Positions 29,712 through 38,900 of a stretch of 38,932 bases of DNA are shown here, one piece after another. Under the pieces are notes generated by a model. The model ran no database searches. It saw nothing but the letters and a program-made list of their open reading frames with translations, and had not been told where the DNA came from. The stretch comes from Pelagibacterium lentulum. Its GTDB lineage: Bacteria > Pseudomonadota > Alphaproteobacteria > Rhizobiales > Devosiaceae. The translations under genes and the position numbers were made by a program. Position 1 is the first letter of the stretch. Each line of letters opens with the position of its first letter. The stretch lies in contig NZ_RZMW01000011.1 in assembly GCF_003992625.1 (NCBI RefSeq), positions 1 to 38,932 on the forward strand. The letters run 5' to 3'.

Positions 29712-30503
29712 GTGAGCCAGACATTCCCTGTGGCGGGACGAAAGATTTATATCGGCCCCGTCATCACAGCCCCGACAGGACCGGGCGCAGAATTTACCGC
29801 CAATGACTTCCTCGCGCCGAACGATCCGGAATGGACGCCAATCGGCAAGTGGCAGACCGCTGGCGCCCTTGGCGGCGATCAGCAAACAATTACCACGCCC
29901 TATATCAACGAGGACTGGGAAGACGTGCAAATGGGCACGAAGAACCCCGGTGTTCAACAGCACACGTTCGGCGTGGTCGAAGGTGATCCGGGCCAAGTGG
30001 CAATCTATGCCGCCGCTGGGGACAAGCGCTTGCGGCAGTTCCTTGTCGAATTCCCCGACGCGCCTGAAAACGGAACACCTTCCTATCGTCTCTTTGCGGC
30101 CTATGTGAAGGAGCCAGCTGAGCAGGGCGGCGATGCCAACACAGCCGGCATGATGCAGGTTGAGCTGGTCCGCGCCAAGAATATGGTTCGCATCGCTGCT
30201 ACTGGCGACATGCCCCCGGTCAACACCTTCCCGCCGTTCATCTATGGCGATGCTCAGGTTGGCGAGATTGTCGAATCCAATAACGGCAACTGGACCGGCG
30301 CCGATAGCTTTGCCCAACTGTGGCAGGCTTCGGCTGACGGCGTGGGCGGATGGGCCGCGGCTGGCGGCACCAACAACGCCGCAAACCTTACCGTCGATGG
30401 CGACAACGAGGGCGACTATCTGCGCCTTCGCGTTACGGCAACCGGGACAGGCGGCGATACCGTTGCCTATTCCAATGTCATTGGCCCGGTTATCCCGGCT
30501 TAA
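29712..30503 (+). CDS. Major tail tube protein with Ig-like C-terminal domain
   Basis: 263 residues from a GTG with GAAAGGAAC upstream. Residues 1 to about 170 resemble siphovirus tube proteins (QQHTFGVVEGDPGQVAIYAA; MQVELVRAKNMVRIAATGDM). Residues 171-263 form an added Ig-like domain (VGEIVESNNGNWTGADSFAQ; EGDYLRLRVTATGTGGDTVA), a common surface decoration that may bind cells or polysaccharide. Position before the G/GT pair supports the call. Confidence 0.83.
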   Translation: MSQTFPVAGRKIYIGPVITAPTGPGAEFTANDFLAPNDPEWTPIGKWQTAGALGGDQQTITTPYINEDWEDVQMGTKNPGVQQHTFGVVEGDPGQVAIYAAAGDKRLRQFLVEFPDAPENGTPSYRLFAAYVKEPAEQGGDANTAGMMQVELVRAKNMVRIAATGDMPPVNTFPPFIYGDAQVGEIVESNNGNWTGADSFAQLWQASADGVGGWAAAGGTNNAANLTVDGDNEGDYLRLRVTATGTGGDTVAYSNVIGPVIPA

Positions 30504-30518
30504 CGAGGTAGTCTGAGT

Positions 30519-30932
30519 ATGGATATTTTTGCAACAGCCTATGACACCGACGCAATTGAAAACGGTGAATGGGTGAATGACATCCCCGGCCTGCCGGGGG
30601 TAAGCCTTAAGGTTCGGGGCGACAACAGCGATGCCTATCAAGCAGAACTGTTGCGCCTCGGGCGTGACGCTCCCGACGAAGACCGGGAAACCGATGGTGC
30701 CTTGACTATCGAGGCGGCATTGAAGTTTGCGCCAGAAGCTGCTCACAAGGCGCTGCTGCTTGACTGGAAAGGCATCGAGCGAAATGGCAAGGCCATGAAG
30801 TACGATCCTGAAACAGCCAAGCTGTGGTGCACTGACCCGCGTTTCAAGCACTTCCGCAAGGGGGTGTTGTACGCCGCTGGGATCGTGGGTCGCCGCCGCG
30901 CCAAGATCGCAGGTGATCTGGAAAAAAACTGA
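30519..30932 (+). CDS. Tail assembly chaperone G
   Basis: 137 residues, lambda gpG-like in size and place between the tube and tape-measure genes. The helical ALTIEAALKFAPEAAHKALL segment fits. It ends GDLEKN at a frameshift site: ribosomes that do not shift stop at TGA 30930-30932. Such chaperones coat the tape measure during tail assembly. Confidence 0.85.
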   Translation: MDIFATAYDTDAIENGEWVNDIPGLPGVSLKVRGDNSDAYQAELLRLGRDAPDEDRETDGALTIEAALKFAPEAAHKALLLDWKGIERNGKAMKYDPETAKLWCTDPRFKHFRKGVLYAAGIVGRRRAKIAGDLEKN

Positions 30933-31273
30933 TAGAGGCTGTGCGCTGGTATTTCGAGAATACCGGCGCCAGCCCGACTGCCATGCCCAAGTTACTCCCA
31001 GGCGGGGAATTGTATTTTGAAGCGTTCTGGAAGCTGAACGGTGATAGGCAGATTGGCGTCAGCGTAGGGCCAATTCCATTCGTGGCAATAGATCGATACG
31101 CAGATCGTATGGGGTTCAACAGCCCACGAGAGTTTTCTCTGCTGCACCGCTTGGTAACAGCAATGGATGGGGTCTATCTTGATCACCTCCATGAGAAGGC
31201 AAAAGAAGACGGGGGGCAGCCACAGACCTCTGGCCGGAATCTCACGCCCGATCTTTTCGATGCGGTATTTTAG
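30519..31273 (+). CDS. Tail assembly chaperone GT fusion by -1 frameshift
   Basis: After the slip at 30923-30929, reading continues from CTG at 30929 through LIEAVRWYFENTG... to TAG at 31271, giving about 251 residues, close to lambda gpGT (279). The T part (about 114 residues) contains FVAIDRYADRMGFNSPREFS. A GTG at 30941 could start T alone, but it lacks a ribosome-binding site. The last four bases overlap the convergent gene at 31270. Confidence 0.82.
30911..30969 (+). promoter_or_regulatory. Programmed -1 frameshift signal
   Basis: The heptamer A AAA AAC (30923-30929) is in the X XXY YYZ register of the G frame and directly precedes the TGA. Downstream, 30943-30953 pairs with 30959-30969 as an 11-bp stem (one T-G wobble) with a 5-base loop, 13 bases after the heptamer. 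Upstream, AGGTGA at 30911-30916 could act as an internal Shine-Dalgarno-like stimulator, as in dnaX. Confidence 0.85.
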
Positions 31274-31608
31274 TACCCGTCCTGCTCAAGAAGGTAGCGG
31301 ACTTCCTCGAACCTCCTCCCGACCTCACCAGTGCTTTCTGGGGTTGCGGTAGTGGATCGGAATGAAAGTCTTTGCAGCACCAAAGGTGACTCGCGACTTT
31401 CGAACTCGCATTCAAAATTGCCAGCACTAAGCGCCAAACGGGCGCGTGGTGGCGAGAGTTCTGCAAAATCTTGAGCCAATGAAATCCTAACGGTCGGGCT
31501 TGCAAACCAGTGGGCAGCGGCAGCCTTGCACGCCTCAACAACCCTACTTTCCTGAGCGCCTGCTGCGCTCGCTGCCAAACTTAAAACCGCAATCGCAATC
31601 CAGCGCAT
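31270..31608 (-). CDS. Secreted/periplasmic cargo protein, 112 residues
   Basis: A clear signal peptide (MRWIAIAVLSLAASAAGAQE, cleavage after AGA) leads a mature protein of about 94 residues with two cysteines (VEACKAAA; NFECEFE) that may form a disulphide. CGGAGGGACGA directly precedes the ATG. It lies between the GT and tape-measure genes in opposite orientation; its stop overlaps the GT stop by four bases. A TTGGAA/TAGCGT pair 17 bases apart upstream could be its promoter. Its likely site is the periplasm of the lysogen. Family not recognised. Confidence 0.78.
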   Translation of the reverse strand: MRWIAIAVLSLAASAAGAQESRVVEACKAAAAHWFASPTVRISLAQDFAELSPPRARLALSAGNFECEFESRESPLVLQRLSFRSTTATPESTGEVGRRFEEVRYLLEQDGY

Positions 31609-31662
31609 TCGTCCCTCCGAAATTGAGGGCCGAACGCTAAACCATGTCTGGAGAAATTCCAA

Positions 31663-34167
31663 ATGGATATAGCCCAGCTTGGCCTTGAGATCCGCAGTGA
31701 CGGCGTAGTAGTGGCGTCCAATCGACTCAGGCAGTTCAACAAGGATGCTGGGCATGCTGAGCGGTCCACACAGGGCATTACACGCGCCATGCGCACTTTG
31801 GCCCCGGTTGTGGCAGCGGCAATGGCAGCGTTCAGTTTTACCCGTGTGACGCAGACAATCGCCGGGTTTGAGCAATCGATGGCCTCGGTTGCCGCAATTA
31901 CAGGTGCAACAGGGCGCGATCTGGAGTCCTTGCGTGACATTGCCAAGGAACTCGGTGCAACCACAGAATTTAGCGCGTCTCAAGCTGCTGATGGTCTGCG
32001 GTTTCTTGGCATGGCGGGGTTTAGCGCCGCCGAGTCTATCCAAGCCATACCTGACGTTCTGAACCTCGCTACGGCAGCCAGCATGGATTTGGCGAGCGCC
32101 GCAGACATTACCAGTAATGTTATGGGCGCTTTTGGCATCGCTGCGCAGAACGCGGCAGAAGCGGCTGATGTCATGGCTCTGGCATCGAGCCGCGCCAATA
32201 CCGATGTGAGCCAGCTTGGCAACGCAATGGCGATGGCTGGTCCGGTGGCGAATAGCCTAGGTATCAGTATCAACGACACGGCTGCTGCAATTGGCGCGCT
32301 CTCGGATCTAGGCATTCAAGGCAGTCAAGCTGGTACAGGGCTGCGCCGCGTAATGTCTTCGCTGATCGGCCCAACTGGCGATGCCAAGAGGGCCATTGAA
32401 GGGATGGGCCTTACTGTCGCTGAACTTAACCCAGAGGCCAACGACCTTATCGACATCGTTGATCGGCTTCGTGAGGCCAACATTAGCGCAGCAGAGGCGT
32501 TCACGATATTCGGGGATCGCGGCGCGCCTGCCATTCTCGCCCTTGTTGAGAACAATTCAAAGCTGCGCGAACTCACACGAGAACTTGGCAATGCGGAGGG
32601 CGCCGCCGCTGCAATGGCTGAAACGATGCGCGACAACTTGCAGGGCGACTTGCAGGGGCTAAACTCGGCGATTGAGGGTTCGATTATTGCGCTAGGCGAA
32701 GCAGGGCTGACCGACGCCCTCAGAACTGTAGTTCAATTCGGAACCGAGGGGTTCCGGCTGCTCGCTGAGAATGGTGAGTTGTTCCTTACCGTTGTGGTGA
32801 GCCTTTCGTCGGCGCTGGGTGCATACGCAATAGCAGCGGGAGGCGCAGCAGCGGCGACGGGGCTCTTTACAGCGGCGCTTGCTGTGCTCACCGGCCCTGC
32901 CGGCCTATTGGCGCTGGCGGTTGGTGGCTTGGTCGCATTCCACATGACGATGGGCGATACCGTATCGCCTGCGCAACAGGCCGCCGACGCTATTTCTGAA
33001 GTTGATGAAGCCCTGAAAGATGTCACGGCATCATCGCCAGATCACCTGTCTGCGCTCAACGAGGCGATCCGGGGGCACTTGGACGCGGCGAAAGCTGCGC
33101 TGGCCCATGCGATGGCCGAGCGGGAATACCTTAGGGCCAAAGAGGAAACGACGTTCTATCTGGGCGGACTTGGTGCCGATGCGCTCGATGCAGCAATTCA
33201 GCGCAACAATGATGAACTTAAGCGTCTCATGGACCTGATTGCAGAGCTTGAGGGCAGGCAGGCATCTCTGCGTGCTGCCGTTGCTCCGGGTCTCATTTCA
33301 GGAACGTTCGCTCTGTTTGGAGATGATGACGAGGGCAGCCCCCCTGGCACACCTCCGAGGCGTGGAGCAGCATCAGCAGCAACATCACAACTCAACGCCT
33401 ATCAGCAGATGACCAAGGCGGTGAACGACAACATCGATGCGCTGAACACACAACGGCTTGCGTTCGATCTTGGCGAAACTGCCGCAGTGCGGTTCACCAC
33501 AGCAATGGAACTGTTGCGGGCGGCTGAGGAAGCCAAAATCCCGATCACGAGCCAGTTGATCGAAGACATCAACTCATTGGCCGATGCCTACGCTCTCGCA
33601 GAGGAACGCACGCGGCAGCTTCAAGAGCAACAGCAACTGGCGATCAGCATCAACAACACGCTGGCTCAGGGCTTCACCAACATGTTTACTGGGCTTGTTG
33701 ACGGCTCAAGGAGCGCTGTGCAGGCGATTGGAGACCTTCTCAAGTCTCTGGGTCAACTTCTCATCAATCAGGCGTTCATGAGCCTGTTTGGCGGCGGCAC
33801 GGCGGGCGGGTTTGGCGGGTTCCTCTCCGGCATATTCCCCGGCTTTGCCAATGGCACGAACTACGCCCCTGGTGGGCTTGCATGGGTGGGTGAGAGAGGT
33901 CCGGAGCTTGTAAATCTGCCGCGCGGCTCGCAGGTCATCCCGCACCAGCAGTCTATGGCAATGGCATCAGGCGCGGCGAACTCCAATCAGCGCGTGCAGA
34001 TTGACGTCAATGTCTCGGTGGACGGTTCGGGCAATATCGTCGCGGTTGCCAAGCAGGTTGCGGGTCAAGAGGCTGAAGTGAGGATCAACAACTGGTCCGA
34101 GCAGGCGTTGCCGCTCCGTATGCGCCAGATACAGTCGAACCCACGTAAGCGGGCAGGTGGCAGGTAA
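31663..34167 (+). CDS. Tail tape-measure protein
   Basis: 834 residues. The N-terminal half is the TP901-1 core type (MASVAAITGATGRDLESLRD; LGATTEFSASQAADGLRFLG). A hydrophobic zone at about 365-425 (LFLTVVVSLSSALGAYAIAA; GLLALAVGGLVAFHM) would help DNA passage through the membrane, and the C-terminus has a glycine-rich end with WVGERGPELVNLPRGSQVIP. At about 0.15 nm per residue the tail would be near 125 nm. Confidence 0.93.
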   Translation: MDIAQLGLEIRSDGVVVASNRLRQFNKDAGHAERSTQGITRAMRTLAPVVAAAMAAFSFTRVTQTIAGFEQSMASVAAITGATGRDLESLRDIAKELGATTEFSASQAADGLRFLGMAGFSAAESIQAIPDVLNLATAASMDLASAADITSNVMGAFGIAAQNAAEAADVMALASSRANTDVSQLGNAMAMAGPVANSLGISINDTAAAIGALSDLGIQGSQAGTGLRRVMSSLIGPTGDAKRAIEGMGLTVAELNPEANDLIDIVDRLREANISAAEAFTIFGDRGAPAILALVENNSKLRELTRELGNAEGAAAAMAETMRDNLQGDLQGLNSAIEGSIIALGEAGLTDALRTVVQFGTEGFRLLAENGELFLTVVVSLSSALGAYAIAAGGAAAATGLFTAALAVLTGPAGLLALAVGGLVAFHMTMGDTVSPAQQAADAISEVDEALKDVTASSPDHLSALNEAIRGHLDAAKAALAHAMAEREYLRAKEETTFYLGGLGADALDAAIQRNNDELKRLMDLIAELEGRQASLRAAVAPGLISGTFALFGDDDEGSPPGTPPRRGAASAATSQLNAYQQMTKAVNDNIDALNTQRLAFDLGETAAVRFTTAMELLRAAEEAKIPITSQLIEDINSLADAYALAEERTRQLQEQQQLAISINNTLAQGFTNMFTGLVDGSRSAVQAIGDLLKSLGQLLINQAFMSLFGGGTAGGFGGFLSGIFPGFANGTNYAPGGLAWVGERGPELVNLPRGSQVIPHQQSMAMASGAANSNQRVQIDVNVSVDGSGNIVAVAKQVAGQEAEVRINNWSEQALPLRMRQIQSNPRKRAGGR

Positions 34168-34823
34168 TGGCTATCACTTTTCCGCTTTCGGCTCAGGCAT
34201 TCATTGACCTACTGACCATCGAAAACGCCACGTTCAAGCCATCTCGCAATGACCAGTTGTCCGGGTTGGGCAATGGCCAGCCATTGAATACGGAACTGGC
34301 ATCGCCTCTCTGGCAAGTGGACGTTTCGACTGGGCCGATCCCGAACGACGACGCGGAAGCGATTGCGGCACTGATCGAACGTCTGGAGCAGCCGGGGAAT
34401 GACTTTTACGTCTATAATCCTCGCAAGCTCGGGCCTCGGATGGACAGGGACGGCTCCATTCTTGGCGCGGCCACCCCGACGATTCACACTCTGGCATCAA
34501 ACAACCATCAAATCCGCGTCGATGGCCTGCCAAGCGGGTACGTCCTTTCGCGCGGTGATATGCTGGCTTTCGAATATGGCCCAACTGGTCAGAAACGCCG
34601 CGCAATGCACCGTATTGATGAAACTGTCACGGCGTCAGGAGCGGGCCTTAGTCCCCTCTTCGAAGTATTCCCGCATATCAGGCCCGGTGCGGCAGTCGGT
34701 GATCCTGTTTTTCTCGCGCCGGCTGCAATGCGGGCAAAGATCATTCCCGGCTCTTACAGCATCACTCAAGTCGGAGCGCTCCACCAGCGCCTGTCGTTCT
34801 CTGCAATCCAGAAGCTGATCTAG
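34167..34823 (+). CDS. Tail-tip protein (distal tail-like), 218 residues
   Basis: A beta-rich protein immediately after the tape measure, in the distal-tail place (TELASPLWQVDVSTGPIPND; NDFYVYNPRKLGPRMD). The start is coupled to the tape-measure stop. No enzymatic motif. It probably forms the ring joining tube and tip. Confidence 0.7.
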   Translation: MAITFPLSAQAFIDLLTIENATFKPSRNDQLSGLGNGQPLNTELASPLWQVDVSTGPIPNDDAEAIAALIERLEQPGNDFYVYNPRKLGPRMDRDGSILGAATPTIHTLASNNHQIRVDGLPSGYVLSRGDMLAFEYGPTGQKRRAMHRIDETVTASGAGLSPLFEVFPHIRPGAAVGDPVFLAPAAMRAKIIPGSYSITQVGALHQRLSFSAIQKLI

Positions 34824-34827
34824 CCCC

Positions 34828-35487
34828 ATGCGCACAGCCGATCCTAATGCCATCGCCCTTTTGCAAGGAGCCGATACACGCGGCCTCGTCACCGCAGCAA
34901 TGCTGGTGTTTGAGGTCAAAACGTTCGCAGGCGATCCCGTACCATTTGGGTTCTGGACCGAGCACGATACGGAGACGGGGACCGTGGTCTCTCCTTGGAC
35001 CGGCACCCCGGCCAGCTATCCGTTTGTAGGCGGCGGCGCGGTCCTTGACGTTGGCGAAGTGCCACGCACCAGCGATCTGGACGTGGTGGACATGGCCGTC
35101 ACTCTGTCAGCGGTCCATGAAACCGTTCTGGACATGTGGACAGGCCACGACATGCGGCTTGCCAAGATTGCCGTTTATGAGGGGCTTTTTGACCCGCAGA
35201 CGCGCAACTTCGTAAGCGCCATGCTGGAGTTTGTCGGTGAGGTAGATGGCGCACCCAAGAATGTTCCGGCGGCTGGTGGCGAAGGCGGCATCCAGTTCAC
35301 GTTCGTTTCTGACACACAGCAACTCACCCGCACCAATCCCGCAAAAAGATCGGACGCTCACCAGCGGACCCGCAACGGTGATGGCTTTCACAAATACATC
35401 GGCGTGGCCGGTGACTGGATCAACCCTTGGGGGCAGAACGCCGAGGGGGGAGATAGGCAAGGTATATTCTCGGGCAGCAAAAAATAG
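34828..35487 (+). CDS. Tail-hub protein (DUF2163-like), 219 residues
   Basis: Beta-rich, with LVFEVKTFAGDPVPFGFWTE, DLDVVDMAVTLSAVHETVLD and SAMLEFVGEVDGAPK, resembling the DUF2163-type baseplate/hub proteins found in this place in alphaproteobacterial siphoviruses and gene transfer agents. Assignment by pattern and order. Confidence 0.65.
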   Translation: MRTADPNAIALLQGADTRGLVTAAMLVFEVKTFAGDPVPFGFWTEHDTETGTVVSPWTGTPASYPFVGGGAVLDVGEVPRTSDLDVVDMAVTLSAVHETVLDMWTGHDMRLAKIAVYEGLFDPQTRNFVSAMLEFVGEVDGAPKNVPAAGGEGGIQFTFVSDTQQLTRTNPAKRSDAHQRTRNGDGFHKYIGVAGDWINPWGQNAEGGDRQGIFSGSKK

Positions 35488-35495
35488 GGAAGATC

Positions 35496-35906
35496 ATGCG
35501 GAAACACGATTGGCGCAAGCGCCTTGGCCAATATGTAGATAACGTCCGGACCAAGCCGTATGCCTTTGGGTATCAGGATTGCTGGTTGTTTGTTGCCGGG
35601 GCTGTTTCTGCGATGACCGGAACCAATCACGCCAAAAAGCACAAGGGCAAGTACAAGACTGCTCGTGGGGCCTTGGGCATCATGAGGCGTGCAGGGGCCA
35701 ATAACATGGCCGATTTTGCGGGCCTCTATCTTGAGGAACATAGCGCTCCAGTGTTTGCGCATATTGGCGATGTGATGGCCATACCGACCGATGACGCTTT
35801 TGGTTTCTCACTTGGCATCCTCAATGGCGAACGGGTTCTCGTGGTGACGCCAAACGGCATCGATACCCGCGACCGCTCCGAAGCAACGCGCGCTTTCAAG
35901 GTTTAG
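35496..35906 (+). CDS. DUF6950/NlpC-P60-like tail peptidase homologue
   Basis: 136 residues. The QDCWLFVAGAVSAMTGTNHA segment, then KTARGALGIMRRAG, matches the DUF6950 group that occupies the place of the cell-wall peptidase just before the gpJ-like gene. The Cys in QDCW is a candidate nucleophile, but no convincing catalytic His is seen (DAFGFSLGILNGERVLVV has Phe where His is common), so it may be inactive. Confidence 0.75.
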   Translation: MRKHDWRKRLGQYVDNVRTKPYAFGYQDCWLFVAGAVSAMTGTNHAKKHKGKYKTARGALGIMRRAGANNMADFAGLYLEEHSAPVFAHIGDVMAIPTDDAFGFSLGILNGERVLVVTPNGIDTRDRSEATRAFKV

Positions 35907-35909
35907 TTT

Positions 35910-38900
35910 ATGCCATTTCTTGCACCTATTGCTGCCGCCCTTATCGGGGGCGGCTTTGCCACGCAATTGCTTGTTGGGACCGCGTTCGCCGTTGGCGGCG
36001 CTCTCCTGTCGCAAGCGATGGCGCCAAAGCCGCCAAAGCAGGTGGACCCCGGCGTCTCTCTCAATCTGCGGCTGGGCGGCAATGAACCGCTATCCTTCCT
36101 TGTGGGCACAACTGCGGTTGCTGGCCATCGGGTTTATGCCGGGACATGGGGGCAGGTGGGTGAAACGCCCAATGCCTATCTTGTCGATGTGCTGGAAATC
36201 GCGAATTTGCCGGTGGATGGCTACAACGGCGTTTTCGTAAATGGCGAATGGGGCACGATCCGCTGGAATGAGCCGCATTCTGAATTTGGATATCCAGTCA
36301 ATCAGGGCCGCAAGGGAGGGAAAGACCATCTTTGGGTGAAATTCTATGACGGCCGGCAGACTGTCCCAGATGCCTACCTGCGCAATCGGTTCGGCAATCA
36401 TCCGGATCGGCCTTACACAGAAGACATGGTGGGTCGCGGCAATGCCTATGTCATCGTTACGGTGCGCTACAATCGGGAGCTTTGGCAGAATGGTGCGCCC
36501 TCAATACTTTCCGAAGTCCGGGGCCTCCGCTGCTACGACCTACGCAAGGACTCGACGGTCGGCGGATCGGGCGCGCATCGTAGAAACAATCCTGAAACAT
36601 GGGAGTGGACCGCCAACCCCTATGTAATTGCGTACAATGCCGCCTTCATGGGCGTTTACTTTGGCTCAGAATGGGTATGGGGGCTACAAAATCTTCCGGC
36701 CCTGCGGTTGCCCCAGTCCGCATGGATCGCGGCCATGAACGAGGCAGACAGAACGCTTGCAGCATGGGATAATCAGAAACAGTTCACCATCGGCGGCGAG
36801 ATCACCGTCGATATGGAGCCCGCCGCTGTTCTAGAGGAAATCGCCCGTTCATCGATGGGTCGGTTTATTGAAAGCGCTGGAAGCTACAAGCCCCGCTGCG
36901 GCGCACCAGGTACATCGGTCTGGAGCTTTGGTGAGGGCGAGTTGCTGATCACCGATCCGCGCACAATTACGCCGTTCCCTGGGCTCGAAAACACGCATAA
37001 CTATGTCGAAGTAAGCTATTCCGAACCCGGAGAAGCTTGGGGACCAAAGGCGGCTCCCGCGCAAACCAATGCTGCTTATGTAACGGCAGACGGAAATCGT
37101 AAGCTATCGGCGGGGCTGAACCTGCCAATGGTCAACAGGAACGAGCAAGCACAGCGGCTGGCATATAGCTATCTGGAGGATGGGCGCCGGTTCCGCATGT
37201 TCCAAGCGTCGTTCCATCCCATTACCTGGCTGCTAGAGCCGGGTGATGTGATCGATGGAACTATTCTGTCCGAAGGCTACAACGGCAAGCAGTTCGAGAT
37301 CCTCGAAATGTCGGGGCGCCGGACGTTCGTTCAGACCATGACGCTGCGCGAAATCGACCCATCGGACTTCGACCCGCCAGCAAGTGCGAAACAGCCGTGG
37401 TCTGTTGGGCCGATTCATACGATCTATCCGCCTGCGCAACCTGCTACCGGCGTTTCGTTTGCGCCGTACATCTTCTTTGATAATGAAGCCAATGCGCGCC
37501 GTCCCGGCATTGAGGCCTTTTATCAGGGCGGCATGGATGATATTGAGTATTTCCGGGTTCAGGTCCGCTGGCCCGGGTCGGAACTGCCATTCTTCGACGG
37601 AGAATTTGCCTATCGCGACGATATCGTTGGCACTGCCTCTCAGCCGATCTTTAGTACCTCGTTCGTGCCCAACGCTGACTTGGAAGTGCGTGGCAAGTAT
37701 GTGCCTTTCAGCGCTCGTGAGACTGATTGGACTTCATGGCTTGCGGTCCCGACGCCCGACATAAAACTCGGCCCGCTCGATGTCATCTATGGCGATATTG
37801 ACCTCGATGAACTCGGCAAGCAGGTCGAGGGCTTACTCGACTGGATGGGCGGTAATATCCGCGATGTGATCGAGCAGGCTCAGGCCCAAGCGGTTCTGAC
37901 CGGCGACCAGGAGCTTGCCAATGCCATGCAGTTCGATGAATTGCGGCGCTCGCTTGGTACGGTGGTTGGTGATCTTTCCGCCACGTTTGAAGAAACGATC
38001 ACCACGGCTATAATTCCGATGAACGGGCGGCTCGTGGCGCTCGCCGATGCCCTGACCGAACTATCTGCTGCGGATGCCGGCGATATATCGTCAGCGCGTA
38101 TTAGGTTCACTGCAATGTCCGGCCCGAGTGGCTATGCGCGCGTCGGTATTGAAACGCGCTTCGATGTTGCCAATACCGGCGATTATCGGCTGGCTGGTAG
38201 TTATTGGGATACTCCAAACGACCCCCAATTGCCCACCCGCAGAGTTGAGATTGCCGAGCAGTTCATCATTGCGGAAAGTGCTGCTGCCGCTGGATCGCAA
38301 CCCTTTATTTTTGAGGGCGGAAATCTGCGCGTGCCGAACGCGTACATCTGGGGCTTAACGGCGGTCAATATCGAGACGGCATCTATTGCTGCAGACTTGG
38401 GTTTCATTCAAACGCTGACATCTGAGCAGGCGTTCATTGATAACCTGCAGGTGGGATGGGCTGCGATTGAAAACGCAGTTGTCAACAATCTGGTCGTTAA
38501 CGCGGCGATGATAGGAGACCTTGCCGTAACCCGGATCAAGCTCGAAGAGGGCTCTGTTACTGACGTTTACAAGGCTGGACCCACTTCCGGAAGCATGTCC
38601 GCACCGGGAACCATAACGTTGAACAGTCAAACTATAAATGTAGGCGCAGGTGATCTTATATCAGCTGGAGCGGTCGTTGTGGGTTTTGGAGGCGGGAACG
38701 TTAGCAATGGCGGCTTTCGTATGTTCATCGAAATGGTGGCGGGTGGTGATGTTTACGTCATAGGTGAAGGTACGAGCGCTAGTTGGACAAACCAGTCTGA
38801 AAGAAACGCCGCCCCTGAACCCTATGCAAGTGGGTTGGCCCTATCTCCAATTACCGGAAATGTAACAATTCGATCAAGAATTCAGCTTTTCGGCTCGATT

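Noticed and set aside
29694-30851. 385-codon leftward reading across the tube and G genes
   Set aside because: It is antisense to two well-supported tail genes; long antisense frames are common at this GC content, and its composition is not protein-like.
31609-32043. Upstream extension of the secreted-protein gene to 32043
   Set aside because: The extension is antisense to the tape-measure gene; the signal peptide and ribosome-binding site define the start at 31608.
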